From an uncultured Clostridia bacterium (GTDB lineage Bacteria; Bacillota; Clostridia; Christensenellales; CAG-138), in the NCBI GenBank assembly GCA_934633985.1, contig CAKTYU010000012.1, forward strand, positions 1 through 39,742: 39,742 nucleotides of DNA, written 5' to 3'. Of this stretch, positions 1 to 6,892 are shown one piece after another. Below the pieces are notes generated by a model. The model was not told the origin of the DNA and did not search any database. It saw only the letters and a program-made list of their open reading frames with translations. How positions within the stretch are numbered: the stretch's first letter is position 1; the number at the start of each line of letters is the position of its first letter. The position numbers were made by a program, and so were the translations under genes.

Positions 1-64
1 CTTCGCTATCCGCGAGGGCGGCCGCACCGTTGCCTCCGGCGTCGTTTCCCAGATAATCGACTAA
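1..64 (+). CDS. tuf: Elongation factor Tu, C-terminal end (partial)
   Basis: Only the last 20 codons are present, read from base 2 and ending in TAA at 62-64. The translated tail FAIREGGRTVASGVVSQIID matches the highly conserved C-terminal beta-barrel strand of EF-Tu, the GTPase that delivers aminoacyl-tRNA to the ribosome. The gene runs off the left edge. A strong terminator follows directly, so tuf closes its operon here. Identification rests on this short but very characteristic stretch. Confidence 0.9.
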   Translation, partial: FAIREGGRTVASGVVSQIID

Positions 65-77
65 AGACGATAGATAA

Positions 78-105
78 AGAGCCCCTCTCGGGGCTCTTTT
101 ATTTT
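78..105 (+). terminator. Rho-independent terminator after tuf
   Basis: An 8-bp perfect stem (AGAGCCCC/GGGGCTCT) with a TCTC loop is followed by TTTTATTTTA. It lies 14 bases after the tuf stop codon. Confidence 0.9.
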
Positions 106-117
106 ACCTATAAACGG

Positions 118-765
118 TCATTCGTTTATGGCAACGGTATGGTTTGCGTATGTAGCCCATGTGGGTTCATAGCTGCTGGTAGCCTGATTTCCCCACATAT
201 CCCAATTATCTCTGTCGCCTCTTGCAAACATTTCCAGATATGGCCCGGGCGAGCAGCTTTCAATAAGGTTGATGAACTCATCGGGCTTTCTGCTGTGCTC
301 TCTCTTGATTGAGCGCAGCAGGTTAACCTGCGAGCGCCCCGGTTGAAGCGTCCTGTTATTATCCCCCTTGATGCCAAAGAGAAGTATTTCAGTGACGTTG
401 CGAAAGTAAAAACCAACGCCGCGGCCGTCTGGCATTCCGTCCTTGCGCACCTTTTCCCAAATGAGGTTTGTTTTGTATTCAAAGCCCCAAGCGTGCATAA
501 CCTCTAAGCCTTCGGGCAAAAGCGCATTAGGTACCCACAGGTAAAGATGAGACTTTTCAGCGGCGACGGATGAAACGGGAAGCTTCATTATATCGTTGAG
601 CTTCATGGTGGAATATCTGCTGAGCCGCTTGTTTTCGGGAGCCATTTTTCCGGTTCTGTTTGCAAACTGCCATGGCGGATCGGCGTAAATTGTACAGTAT
701 TTCTTCCCATGGGTAAACTGCACAAAATCGTTTATGGTATCCTCGATAATGTATGTATTTTCCAT
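118..765 (-). CDS. MT-A70 family DNA adenine N6-methyltransferase
   Basis: A 215-residue protein with the catalytic motif DPPW at about residues 29-32, preceded by the beta strand CTIYA. This is the N6-adenine methyltransferase signature of the MT-A70 family. Later segments (HLYLWVPNALL, WEK, EMFARG) also fit the family. It lies directly downstream of a restriction-endonuclease gene on the same strand and most likely protects the host from that enzyme. Its ATG at 765 comes one base after the nuclease stop (TAA, 767-769); an in-frame ATG at 774 would overlap the nuclease. GGAAGG lies 11 bases before 765 but only 2 before 774, so I prefer 765. The target sequence cannot be read from the protein. 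Confidence 0.85.
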   Translation of the reverse strand: MENTYIIEDTINDFVQFTHGKKYCTIYADPPWQFANRTGKMAPENKRLSRYSTMKLNDIMKLPVSSVAAEKSHLYLWVPNALLPEGLEVMHAWGFEYKTNLIWEKVRKDGMPDGRGVGFYFRNVTEILLFGIKGDNNRTLQPGRSQVNLLRSIKREHSRKPDEFINLIESCSPGPYLEMFARGDRDNWDMWGNQATSSYEPTWATYANHTVAINE

Positions 766-766
766 A

Positions 767-1411
767 TTACTCATATCCTTCCACACACGGTTTTTTAATT
801 CCTATTGCCAAGACCGGGCAACCGCCGTTTCTGCGCGATTTCAAACGTTGTTCCAGCTTACCCATCCACGTTGTGCTTGCGCCGTACTTTTTTCTGATAT
901 CCAGCCCTGAAAAAATATCGTTTAACTCTCCGGACCTTGTTATGATAATGCCTACCTCAATTAAGCCGCAGTCAAAGTAGGTTCGCATTGCCATAAGGTC
1001 GCGGTCAAAGGTTTGATCCTTGCTGTTCCACTCCAAATCAAAGGCAACCTTTCCTTTTATAAAATCAATATTGTGTCCGTCTATATAGCCCTCTATCAAC
1101 CTTTCCTCAAAGGGCTCGCTTGCAAAGCGGCCTCTGGACTTTCCGCGCGGATAAAGCTTTACCAAAAGGTCTCCGGAGATTCTTATTTCGCGCCAGCCGC
1201 GGGGGTACAGGACATCGTCAAACTTCTTAGGAATTGCAGTTTCGTTTCCTCCTGCCTCCGTCAAATCCGATACTGAAATTTTTAGTGAAGCAAGACAATC
1301 CTGAATATCGGCCCATTCCTCCGTAAAGGCCTCCGAAAGTATTTCTAAGGCGTGGCCGTAATTTTGGAATTCAAACCTGTTGAGCAATTCGCTCCGAATG
1401 TACTGTTCCAT
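767..1411 (-). CDS. BglII/BstYI-like type II restriction endonuclease
   Basis: A 214-residue protein that fits the BglII/BstYI endonuclease family in size and in its core. An acidic residue D116 is followed by the strand KVAFDLEWN with E127 and N129, resembling the D...ExQ/N metal site of this PD-(D/E)XK subgroup. Downstream come RDLMAMRTYF and the hydrophobic strand EVGIIITR. It should cut double-stranded DNA; known relatives recognise GATC-containing sites, but extending that specificity here is inference. GGAGAGG precedes the ATG. It forms a two-gene restriction-modification cassette with the MT-A70 methyltransferase just downstream. Family confidence is fair; specificity is unknown. Confidence 0.72.
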   Translation of the reverse strand: MEQYIRSELLNRFEFQNYGHALEILSEAFTEEWADIQDCLASLKISVSDLTEAGGNETAIPKKFDDVLYPRGWREIRISGDLLVKLYPRGKSRGRFASEPFEERLIEGYIDGHNIDFIKGKVAFDLEWNSKDQTFDRDLMAMRTYFDCGLIEVGIIITRSGELNDIFSGLDIRKKYGASTTWMGKLEQRLKSRRNGGCPVLAIGIKKPCVEGYE

Positions 1412-1525
1412 TTTAGCCTCTCCATGCCATATAATTTAACTGCTGTATATACCTATATTATAAAAAAACGTGCGAAATTACAATGAAATATAATCCAAAT
1501 TAAGGCATTAAATGAAATTGAAATT

Positions 1526-1563
1526 CTTTCCGCATAAAAACACCCTGTTTTATATGCAGAAAG
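1526..1563 (-). terminator. Imperfect inverted repeat downstream of sigH
   Basis: CTTTCCGCATAAAAAC and GTTTTATATGCAGAAAG pair with small mismatches around a 5-base loop. It lies 27 bases after the sigH stop. The tract after it on the minus strand is only moderately T-rich, so it may be a weak terminator or a processing hairpin. Confidence 0.4.
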
Positions 1564-1589
1564 CAGCTTGAGGGGGCAATTTCTTGTCC

Positions 1590-2186
1590 CTACCTCTCCA
1601 TTCCCTCACCGAGCTTCTTTTTTACCCGGGAGAGGGCGTTGTCCACGCTCTTTATGGGGCAGGGCACGGCCTCGGCTATCTGGCGGTAGGTCATGCCCTG
1701 GAGGAAAAGCTCCGTCACCTGCTTTTCCAAGGGGGTAAGGCGGGTGTTTATCACCCTTCGCATGGCGTCCGCCGTCTCGCGGCTTATGAAGCGCTCCTCC
1801 GGGTCGCCCCCCGGCTGCTCGATAAGCTCAAGAAGCTCCCTGTCCCCGCTCTGGGGCGTGCGGTAGAGGGATATATAGCTGTTAAGCGGCTGATGCTTCT
1901 GGCGGCGGCTGGCGTTTATGGCGCTCAATATCTGGCGGGTTATGCAAAGCTCCGCAAAGGAGGCAAAGCCGGCGTTGTGATCCTCCCGGTAGTCCCGTAT
2001 GGCCTTGTACAGGCCTATCATGCCCTCCTGGATCAGGTCGTCCCTGTCCGCGCCTATGAGGAAATAGGGGCGGGCAAGCATACGCACCACGTCCTTATAC
2101 TTGGCGCAAAGCCGCTCCATGGCGTCGTTGTCGCCGGACTGGGCAAGGCGCACCAGCCCTTCGTCCCTATCCCCGATCTTTTCCAT
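1590..2186 (-). CDS. sigH: RNA polymerase sigma-H factor
   Basis: A 198-residue sigma-70 family protein. Region 2 is visible as RDDLIQEGMIGLYKAIRDY with the following FASFAELCITRQI, and region 4 ends in LTPLEKQVTELFLQGMTYRQIAE with a helix-turn-helix. Length and sequence fit SigH (Spo0H), the factor for the transition to stationary phase and early sporulation. It is last in the operon cwlD-mrnC-rlmB-sigH, and its start lies 6 bases after the rlmB stop. The mrnC-rlmB-sigH order is common in Clostridia and Bacilli and supports the name. SpoIID and CwlD nearby fit a sporulating host. Confidence 0.9.
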   Translation of the reverse strand: MEKIGDRDEGLVRLAQSGDNDAMERLCAKYKDVVRMLARPYFLIGADRDDLIQEGMIGLYKAIRDYREDHNAGFASFAELCITRQILSAINASRRQKHQPLNSYISLYRTPQSGDRELLELIEQPGGDPEERFISRETADAMRRVINTRLTPLEKQVTELFLQGMTYRQIAEAVPCPIKSVDNALSRVKKKLGEGMER

Positions 2187-2192
2187 TATAAG

Positions 2193-3212
2193 CTAACCCT
2201 GCCTCTTCTTTTCAAACATGAGTATGGCCGCGGCCACCGCCGCGTTGAGGGAATCTATATGCCCGCTCATGGGTATGGACACGAGGAAGTCGCACTTCTC
2301 GCGTATGAGCCTGCTCATGCCCTCGCCCTCGCTGCCTATGACCAGGCCTATGGCCCCCTTGAGGTCAGCCCTGGTCATTTCAGTGCCCGCCATGTCCGCG
2401 CCGGCTATCCATAGCCCCTCGTCCTTCAGGCGGTCTATGGCCCCGGCAAGGTTGGATACCCGCGCTACCCTCATGTACTCAACGGCGCCGGCGGAGGCCT
2501 TGCAGGCCGCCGCGGTCACGGAGGCGCTGCGCCGCTTGGGTATTATCACGCCGTGAGCGCCGGCACATTCCGCGCTGCGGATTATGCTGCCCAGGTTGTG
2601 GGGGTCCTCCACGCCGTCAAGGAGTATTATGAAGGGCTTCTCGCCCTTTTCCTTAGCGGCGGCGAGTATGTCGGATATGTCGCAGTATTCCACACCCGGC
2701 ACCTGCGCAAGTATGCCCTGATGGTTGCCCGGCTTGCCGCCGTGGCCGAAGGGCATACATATATCGTCCAGCTTGAAGCGGTCTACCTCGCGTATCTGTA
2801 TGTTCCTGTCCCGGGCGAGGTTCACCACCTCCCGCAGAGAGCCGTCCAGCTCCTTGTTCACCAGTATGCGGTCTATGCTGCGGCCCGACTTCACTGCCTC
2901 CCGCACGGCGTTGCGCCCCATTATGATGTAGGGGAGCTCGTCCGGCGCGTTTATGTTGGGTGCGTCCCGCCCTTCCTCGGGCCTTTTGCTGAGGGGCTTG
3001 TCCTTAAAGGGCTTATCCGCCCCCCTGTCCTCGAATTTGCGGTAGGGCTTTTCCTGCCCGTCCCGCCTGCCGTAGGGCTTTTTGCCATCGGGCTTATTGT
3101 ATGGCTTGCCGCCGCGGGCTGTGTCCCGCTCAAAGTCCTTCTGGCCGTAGCCGCCCCTGTTGCAGCTTTTCCTTCCGTAATCGCCGCTGCTGCGCCTGTT
3201 GTCGTATGCCAT
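2193..3212 (-). CDS. rlmB: 23S rRNA 2'-O-methyltransferase RlmB (TrmH/SpoU family)
   Basis: A 339-residue protein in two parts. The first ~95 residues are a disordered Arg/Gly/Lys/Asp-rich tail with repeated KPY/RRD-like pieces. The rest is a SpoU methyltransferase: substrate-binding domain from IIMGRNAVREAV, then the knotted SPOUT core with VEDPHNLGSIIRSAE, IGLVIGSEGEGMS and SIPMSGHIDSLNAAVA. It should methylate the 2'-hydroxyl of a conserved guanosine in 23S rRNA (G2251 in E. coli numbering). Its ATG begins one base after the mrnC stop, so the two are probably translationally coupled. The basic N-terminal extension is a recurrent feature of Firmicutes RlmB and may bind RNA. Confidence 0.92.
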   Translation of the reverse strand: MAYDNRRSSGDYGRKSCNRGGYGQKDFERDTARGGKPYNKPDGKKPYGRRDGQEKPYRKFEDRGADKPFKDKPLSKRPEEGRDAPNINAPDELPYIIMGRNAVREAVKSGRSIDRILVNKELDGSLREVVNLARDRNIQIREVDRFKLDDICMPFGHGGKPGNHQGILAQVPGVEYCDISDILAAAKEKGEKPFIILLDGVEDPHNLGSIIRSAECAGAHGVIIPKRRSASVTAAACKASAGAVEYMRVARVSNLAGAIDRLKDEGLWIAGADMAGTEMTRADLKGAIGLVIGSEGEGMSRLIREKCDFLVSIPMSGHIDSLNAAVAAAILMFEKKRQG

Positions 3213-3213
3213 G

Positions 3214-3651
3214 TCAATTCTCCTTATACTTGTCCTCTGTAAAGAGGCTTTGCTTTATGCCGTCCATAAGCTCCCGTATGCGCCCATCCTCGCCGGAGAG
3301 GAAAAGGTACCCCAGCAGCGCCTCCAGCCCGGAGGCCGCCCTGTAATCCGACATCTCCGCGTGCTTTGGCACCGTCCCCATGTGGCTGTTGCGCCCCCGC
3401 TTGAATATGTACAGCTCATCCTCGGTGAGCTTATCCATTATCGCCTTGGCCCCCGCCGCCTGCGCCCTGGCGCATACCCTCTTGGCCGCCATTACGTGCA
3501 GGCCGTGGGCGGTGGCGTCGCTGCGGGCGATGAGCCAGCTGCGCACGTAAAGGTCGTACACCGTGTCGCCTATGTAGGCCAGCACCAGCGGGTTCATCAG
3601 GCGGGGGTTCTTGCTCTGCTCCCCCAGTATGCGGTTTATCATGGCGTCCAT
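3214..3651 (-). CDS. mrnC: Mini-ribonuclease III
   Basis: A 145-residue RNase III catalytic domain without a double-stranded RNA-binding domain. The signature LAYIGDTVYDLYVRSWL includes the likely catalytic Asp29. In relatives this enzyme matures 23S rRNA ends. GGAGG precedes the ATG. It sits between cwlD (57-base gap) and rlmB (1-base gap) and shares a 23S rRNA maturation theme with rlmB. Confidence 0.92.
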   Translation of the reverse strand: MDAMINRILGEQSKNPRLMNPLVLAYIGDTVYDLYVRSWLIARSDATAHGLHVMAAKRVCARAQAAGAKAIMDKLTEDELYIFKRGRNSHMGTVPKHAEMSDYRAASGLEALLGYLFLSGEDGRIRELMDGIKQSLFTEDKYKEN

Positions 3652-3708
3652 AAGCTATCCTCCGCCTTTGCATATCAATTCTATTATATTATAAGCTACA
3701 AAGGCCCA

Positions 3709-4395
3709 TTAGTCCAGCGGCTTGCCCGCAGGTTCCCCCTCGAGATAGCCGGATATTCCACGGGCTATGGCATGGGCGAGCTTCTTTTGGTGCTGCTCCT
3801 GCTGCAACAGCGCCTCGTCGCCGCTGTTTGAGAGGAAGCCGCACTCCACCAGCACCGATACCGGCCTGCTCTCCCGTATCACATAATAATCCCCGGGGTT
3901 GGCTATGCGCCGCGCAGCGCCTAATTCGTCTGTGATGCTGTCTATGACGGCCTTTGCAAGCCTTTCGCCCTCGGCGCTGCCCCGCATGTAAAACGCCATA
4001 GGCCCCCGCACGGAGGGATCCTTGAACTTGTTCATGTGTATGCTCACCACCAGGTCCACGCCTTCCCCGTTCATTATCCTGCCCCTTGCCGCCATGTCCG
4101 CCCTCTTGCCCTCCGCAAGCGCCCTTTCATCGCTTCTGGTGAGTATGGCCTCCATGCCCAGCGCCTCCAGCTCCTCCTTCAGATAAAGGCTCACGGCAAG
4201 GTTCAGCCCCGCCTCCCTTACGCCGGATACCCCCACCGCGCCGCAGTCCCCGCCGCCGTGCCCCGGGTCTATGACTATCCGGTACCCCCTCTTGGGGGCG
4301 GCCACGGGTATGGCGCGGCTCGCCGCCAGCATTACCACCGCCGCCAGCCCCAGCGCCAATATCACCAGCTTGCCTATCAAACGCCTCTTGCCCAT
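3709..4395 (-). CDS. cwlD: N-acetylmuramoyl-L-alanine amidase CwlD
   Basis: A 228-residue Amidase_3 protein with an N-terminal membrane anchor (about residues 7-27). The zinc site is readable: H46 in IDPGHGG, E61 in REAGLN, H120 in VVSIHMN, plus the catalytic Glu184 in VLVECGFLSN. This set and length fit CwlD, which removes peptide side chains from spore-cortex peptidoglycan ahead of muramic-lactam formation. I chose the ATG at 4395 because GAGG lies 8 bases upstream; a GTG at 4404 is possible. It appears to head the operon with mrnC, rlmB and sigH. Confidence 0.88.
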   Translation of the reverse strand: MGKRRLIGKLVILALGLAAVVMLAASRAIPVAAPKRGYRIVIDPGHGGGDCGAVGVSGVREAGLNLAVSLYLKEELEALGMEAILTRSDERALAEGKRADMAARGRIMNGEGVDLVVSIHMNKFKDPSVRGPMAFYMRGSAEGERLAKAVIDSITDELGAARRIANPGDYYVIRESRPVSVLVECGFLSNSGDEALLQQEQHQKKLAHAIARGISGYLEGEPAGKPLD

Positions 4396-4404
4396 GCTGC
4401 ACAC

Positions 4405-4802
4405 CTCACGGGTAAAGCTTATGTGCCAAAAGCTGCGCTTATTCCTTTTTTCCGTATTTTGACCTTTCCGCAGCCCTTTTGCACATTATCCTGCAAGGCG
4501 AAAGCGGCGGCGTTATGAGCTTTACATGTATATTCACTGTATATTCAGCGCAGATATCCACACTACCAACATAGTTATCAACATTCCACCTGCCCTAAAG
4601 GGGGGTTTTTGGCATTTTACCCCTATTCTCAACATGTGCATACTCAATGGAATGTTGGCAGCGCTATACAGGGAAAATTCACCGGCATTATTTTTTGCGC
4701 TTATAACAGATGGTGGAAAATGCATGTCCTGCCATTGCATACCGCTATGGTCTCCGGCAAAATTCGCCCTTGACATTCCCCTAAAAATGTTGTGCGCACA
4801 AA
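4405..4802. other. AT-richer intergenic region upstream of cwlD
   Basis: About 400 bases separate cwlD from the terminator of the next minus-strand gene. I see no convincing gene here: the longest open frames lack a ribosome-binding site and protein-like composition. The region is noticeably less GC-rich than its neighbours and must contain the cwlD promoter, but no clear -35/-10 pair stood out. Confidence 0.5.
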
Positions 4803-4843
4803 AATAAAAAAAAGACGGAGAAGCGGCTCCTGCCGCTTCTCCG
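4803..4843 (-). terminator. Terminator of the YcxB-like gene
   Basis: On the minus strand a 12-bp stem CGGAGAAGCGGC/GCCGCTTCTCCG with a 4-base loop is followed by TCTTTTTTTTATTTTTG. Confidence 0.92.
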
Positions 4844-4849
4844 AAATAC

Positions 4850-5377
4850 TTATCTGTCGAATTCCTTCTTTTCCTTCTCGTAGGGTATCTCCGGGTGCTC
4901 CTTGAGCATCCACGCCTTGAACTCCTCCGGCGTGCCCTTGGTGAAGCCACCCTTGTCCAGCCGCACAAAGTCGTTGTCCACCGCAAGGTCGAAGTAGCTC
5001 TTGGCCTCCACGAACTTGCTCACCTGCTTGAAGAACACCTCGTTGTTGAATTCGCCGTCCTCGAAGAGGCGTATGGTGTTGCCCACCACCACCTTGCAGT
5101 CCCAGGACTTTTTGCCCTTCTGCACCCGCATCAGCTTGAACTGCTTGCCCGCCAGCATGGGGCGGAACAGCACGCTGCGGTATACGCTTATGAGCATGAG
5201 CATCAGCGCTAAGGACTTCCAGCGTATGGGCAGGTCGTTTTTATAGAATATGTACGCGCCCACAGAGGCGAGCAGGAAGATAAACAGCCAGGGCCAGAAG
5301 CTCATCACCTTATAGAATATGGGGGTGGTCCAGCGCTGATAGCGCCTTATGTCCATCTTGTATTGGTTTTCAAACAT
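4850..5377 (-). CDS. YcxB-like membrane protein
   Basis: A 175-residue protein. Two hydrophobic helices lie near residues 25-45 and 55-70 (FWPWLFIFLLASVGAYIF; LALMLMLISVYRSV). A cytoplasmic beta-rich domain follows (LFEDGEFNNE, FDLAVDNDFVRLDKGGFTKGTPEEFKAWM). The pattern of two membrane helices and a C-terminal domain ending in a charged tail fits the YcxB-like family, whose function is not established. GGAGG lies 7 bases before the ATG and a strong terminator follows, so it is probably monocistronic. Confidence 0.65.
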   Translation of the reverse strand: MFENQYKMDIRRYQRWTTPIFYKVMSFWPWLFIFLLASVGAYIFYKNDLPIRWKSLALMLMLISVYRSVLFRPMLAGKQFKLMRVQKGKKSWDCKVVVGNTIRLFEDGEFNNEVFFKQVSKFVEAKSYFDLAVDNDFVRLDKGGFTKGTPEEFKAWMLKEHPEIPYEKEKKEFDR

Positions 5378-5481
5378 TATGCATCCTCCAGAGACTTGTC
5401 AGCTTATGGTAATATTTTAGCATATTCCGCCGCCGCAGTCTATATAATACTTTTCGCATAAATGGCTACGCCGCTTCTGCG

Positions 5482-5518
5482 AAATAACAAAGGGGCCGCC
5501 CCGGATAAGGGCGGCCCC
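5482..5518 (-). terminator. Terminator of the TauE/SafE transporter gene
   Basis: Minus-strand stem GGGGCCGCCC/GGGCGGCCCC (10 bp) with a 7-base loop, followed by TTTGTTATT. Confidence 0.88.
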
Positions 5519-5537
5519 GATTAAGCGCTTTAGCTTA

Positions 5538-6434
5538 TTACGCCTTCTTGGCCTTGAGGTCCTTGGCGCGTGCGGAGAGTATGCTGTAGGAGGTCCAGAG
5601 GAGAACTACGCATACTACGTAGATCAGGATGTGCATGGGCAGGCTGGTGATGATCTTCCATGCGATGAATACGCCGATGCAGCCGCCGATCATGTTGCCC
5701 AGGGTAGCCACTACGTCGTAGCGGGACTTCTTGATGAACACGATGGAGTTAGCGGGCATGAGCAGAGCGCAGGAGCCCATGAATACGGGGAAGCAGGTGG
5801 AGGCGGAGCAGCCCAGCAGCAGGCAGGTAGCCATGCAGGGTGCGTACAGGCCGAAGCCGACGTCCATCAGAGCGCCCCAGAAGAAGTTCAGGATAACGGC
5901 TACCCAGAACTGCCACTGGCCTACGGTGAAGCCAATGCCCTCGCCGATGGTGCCGAAGGGGCCAACGCCGGCGTTCTTGCAGGCCATGATGATGGCGGTG
6001 CCGATCATTGCGCAGCCCAGCCAGATACGGATCTGGTTAACGTCCCACTTGGTGATTATCTCAGCCATGGTGTAGGCGCCGATCATGGCGGCTACGCACA
6101 TCGCTACGAGGAAGATGGGTTCGCACTCAACGGTGTTGGTGAAGATCAGAGCCTCGAAGATAACGGGGAAGGTATCGCCAACGTTCAGCGTGCCGGGGAT
6201 GTTGATGTCGTCAACATTCTTGAAGGCCTTGTAAAGGAAGGTGGAGGGCGCGAAGGAGCCGCAGCCGAGGGTGTCCAGGAAGTTGGCCAGGATGCCTACG
6301 AACATGCCCTGAGCCCAGAGCTTGCCGGAAGCCTTTTTGCATTCGCCCTTGTGGTTCTTGTTAACGTCTACGAGCAGGTCAACCGCTATGCCTACGAAGC
6401 AAGCTGCCAGGATGATTTGAAGTGCAAGTACCAT
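5538..6434 (-). CDS. TauE/SafE (TSUP) family membrane transporter
   Basis: A 298-residue polytopic membrane protein with about eight hydrophobic segments and a lysine-rich C-terminus. The internal duplication typical of the TSUP family is visible: GMFVGILANFLDTLGCGSFAPSTFLY in the first half and FWGALMDVGFGLYAPCMA in the second. Family members export sulfite, sulfoacetate or other small organic anions; the substrate here is unknown. GGAGG lies 9 bases before the ATG. A near-consensus promoter upstream, a strong terminator and ATC-rich isoleucine codons (unlike most neighbours) suggest high expression, as for prdA, prdB and the racemase. A role in export of a fermentation or sulfur compound is inference. 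Confidence 0.82.
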   Translation of the reverse strand: MVLALQIILAACFVGIAVDLLVDVNKNHKGECKKASGKLWAQGMFVGILANFLDTLGCGSFAPSTFLYKAFKNVDDINIPGTLNVGDTFPVIFEALIFTNTVECEPIFLVAMCVAAMIGAYTMAEIITKWDVNQIRIWLGCAMIGTAIIMACKNAGVGPFGTIGEGIGFTVGQWQFWVAVILNFFWGALMDVGFGLYAPCMATCLLLGCSASTCFPVFMGSCALLMPANSIVFIKKSRYDVVATLGNMIGGCIGVFIAWKIITSLPMHILIYVVCVVLLWTSYSILSARAKDLKAKKA

Positions 6435-6564
6435 TAAATAATTCCTCCAACTAAAGATTTAGATAAATTTGAATTGGCGGCATTTCTTCCTCCGGCGACT
6501 ATGCGCCCCGCATTTCCCCTATGCGCGAGTATAGTTGAATCGGAATCAGTCATGTCACGTTAAT

Positions 6565-6593
6565 ATTGTAACAACAGTGTGTCTTTTTGTCAA
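6565..6593 (-). promoter_or_regulatory. Strong sigma-A type promoter for the TauE/SafE gene
   Basis: TTGACA (6588-6593), a 17-base spacer and TACAAT (6565-6570) on the minus strand. The leader to the ATG at 6434 is about 120 bases. It contains a short frame, ATG at 6483 to TAG at 6451, behind GGAGGA. Confidence 0.85.
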
Positions 6594-6878
6594 CGAACTT
6601 TAGACTTCTGACATTCTTTTTCCCCGGTTTTTTTGGCGCCGGCGGCTTGTCCGCGTCCCGTTTTGCTCTATATGTACGGGCGCATTGCCATCTTATCCAC
6701 AATATGATGTGGGTATTCCCATGCGTTTTGCTTAACATTCCACTTTCGCATGATTTGCCGCTAATCCGTGGGAATCTCTCATAATAAAGTCGTGCCGCCC
6801 TTTTTACACGCAAATGGGGCGGCCCTTTCTTCCTCCCGTGAAGATCCGCTTTTTCTTTCATATATATTTCCCGTGTGC
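6594..6878. other. Intergenic region between divergent TauE/SafE and glycosyltransferase genes
   Basis: No gene is supported here. GCCGCCC (6792-6798) and GGGCGGC (6818-6824) form an inverted repeat around a loop of about 19 bases. One perfect DnaA-box-like TTATCCACA lies at 6693-6701 without a cluster around it. Confidence 0.45.
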
Positions 6879-6892
6879 TATAATATCCATTA
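6879..6892 (+). promoter_or_regulatory. -10 element immediately before the glycosyltransferase start
   Basis: A consensus TATAAT (6879-6884) ends only 7 bases before the ATG at 6892, so transcription would begin at or next to the start codon. No ribosome-binding site lies between. The -35 region is poor. Confidence 0.45.

Noticed and set aside
4526..4807. A 93-codon open frame in the gap upstream of cwlD
   Set aside because: No ribosome-binding site, no family resemblance and unusual composition; it is probably non-coding.
6693..6701. A perfect DnaA box (TTATCCACA) as a sign of a replication origin
   Set aside because: Only a single box, no cluster, no AT-rich unwinding region and no dnaA/dnaN nearby.
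6814..6891. An N-terminal extension of the glycosyltransferase from an ATG at 6814
   Set aside because: The extension covers a TATAAT box, has no ribosome-binding site and would precede an already complete first membrane helix.
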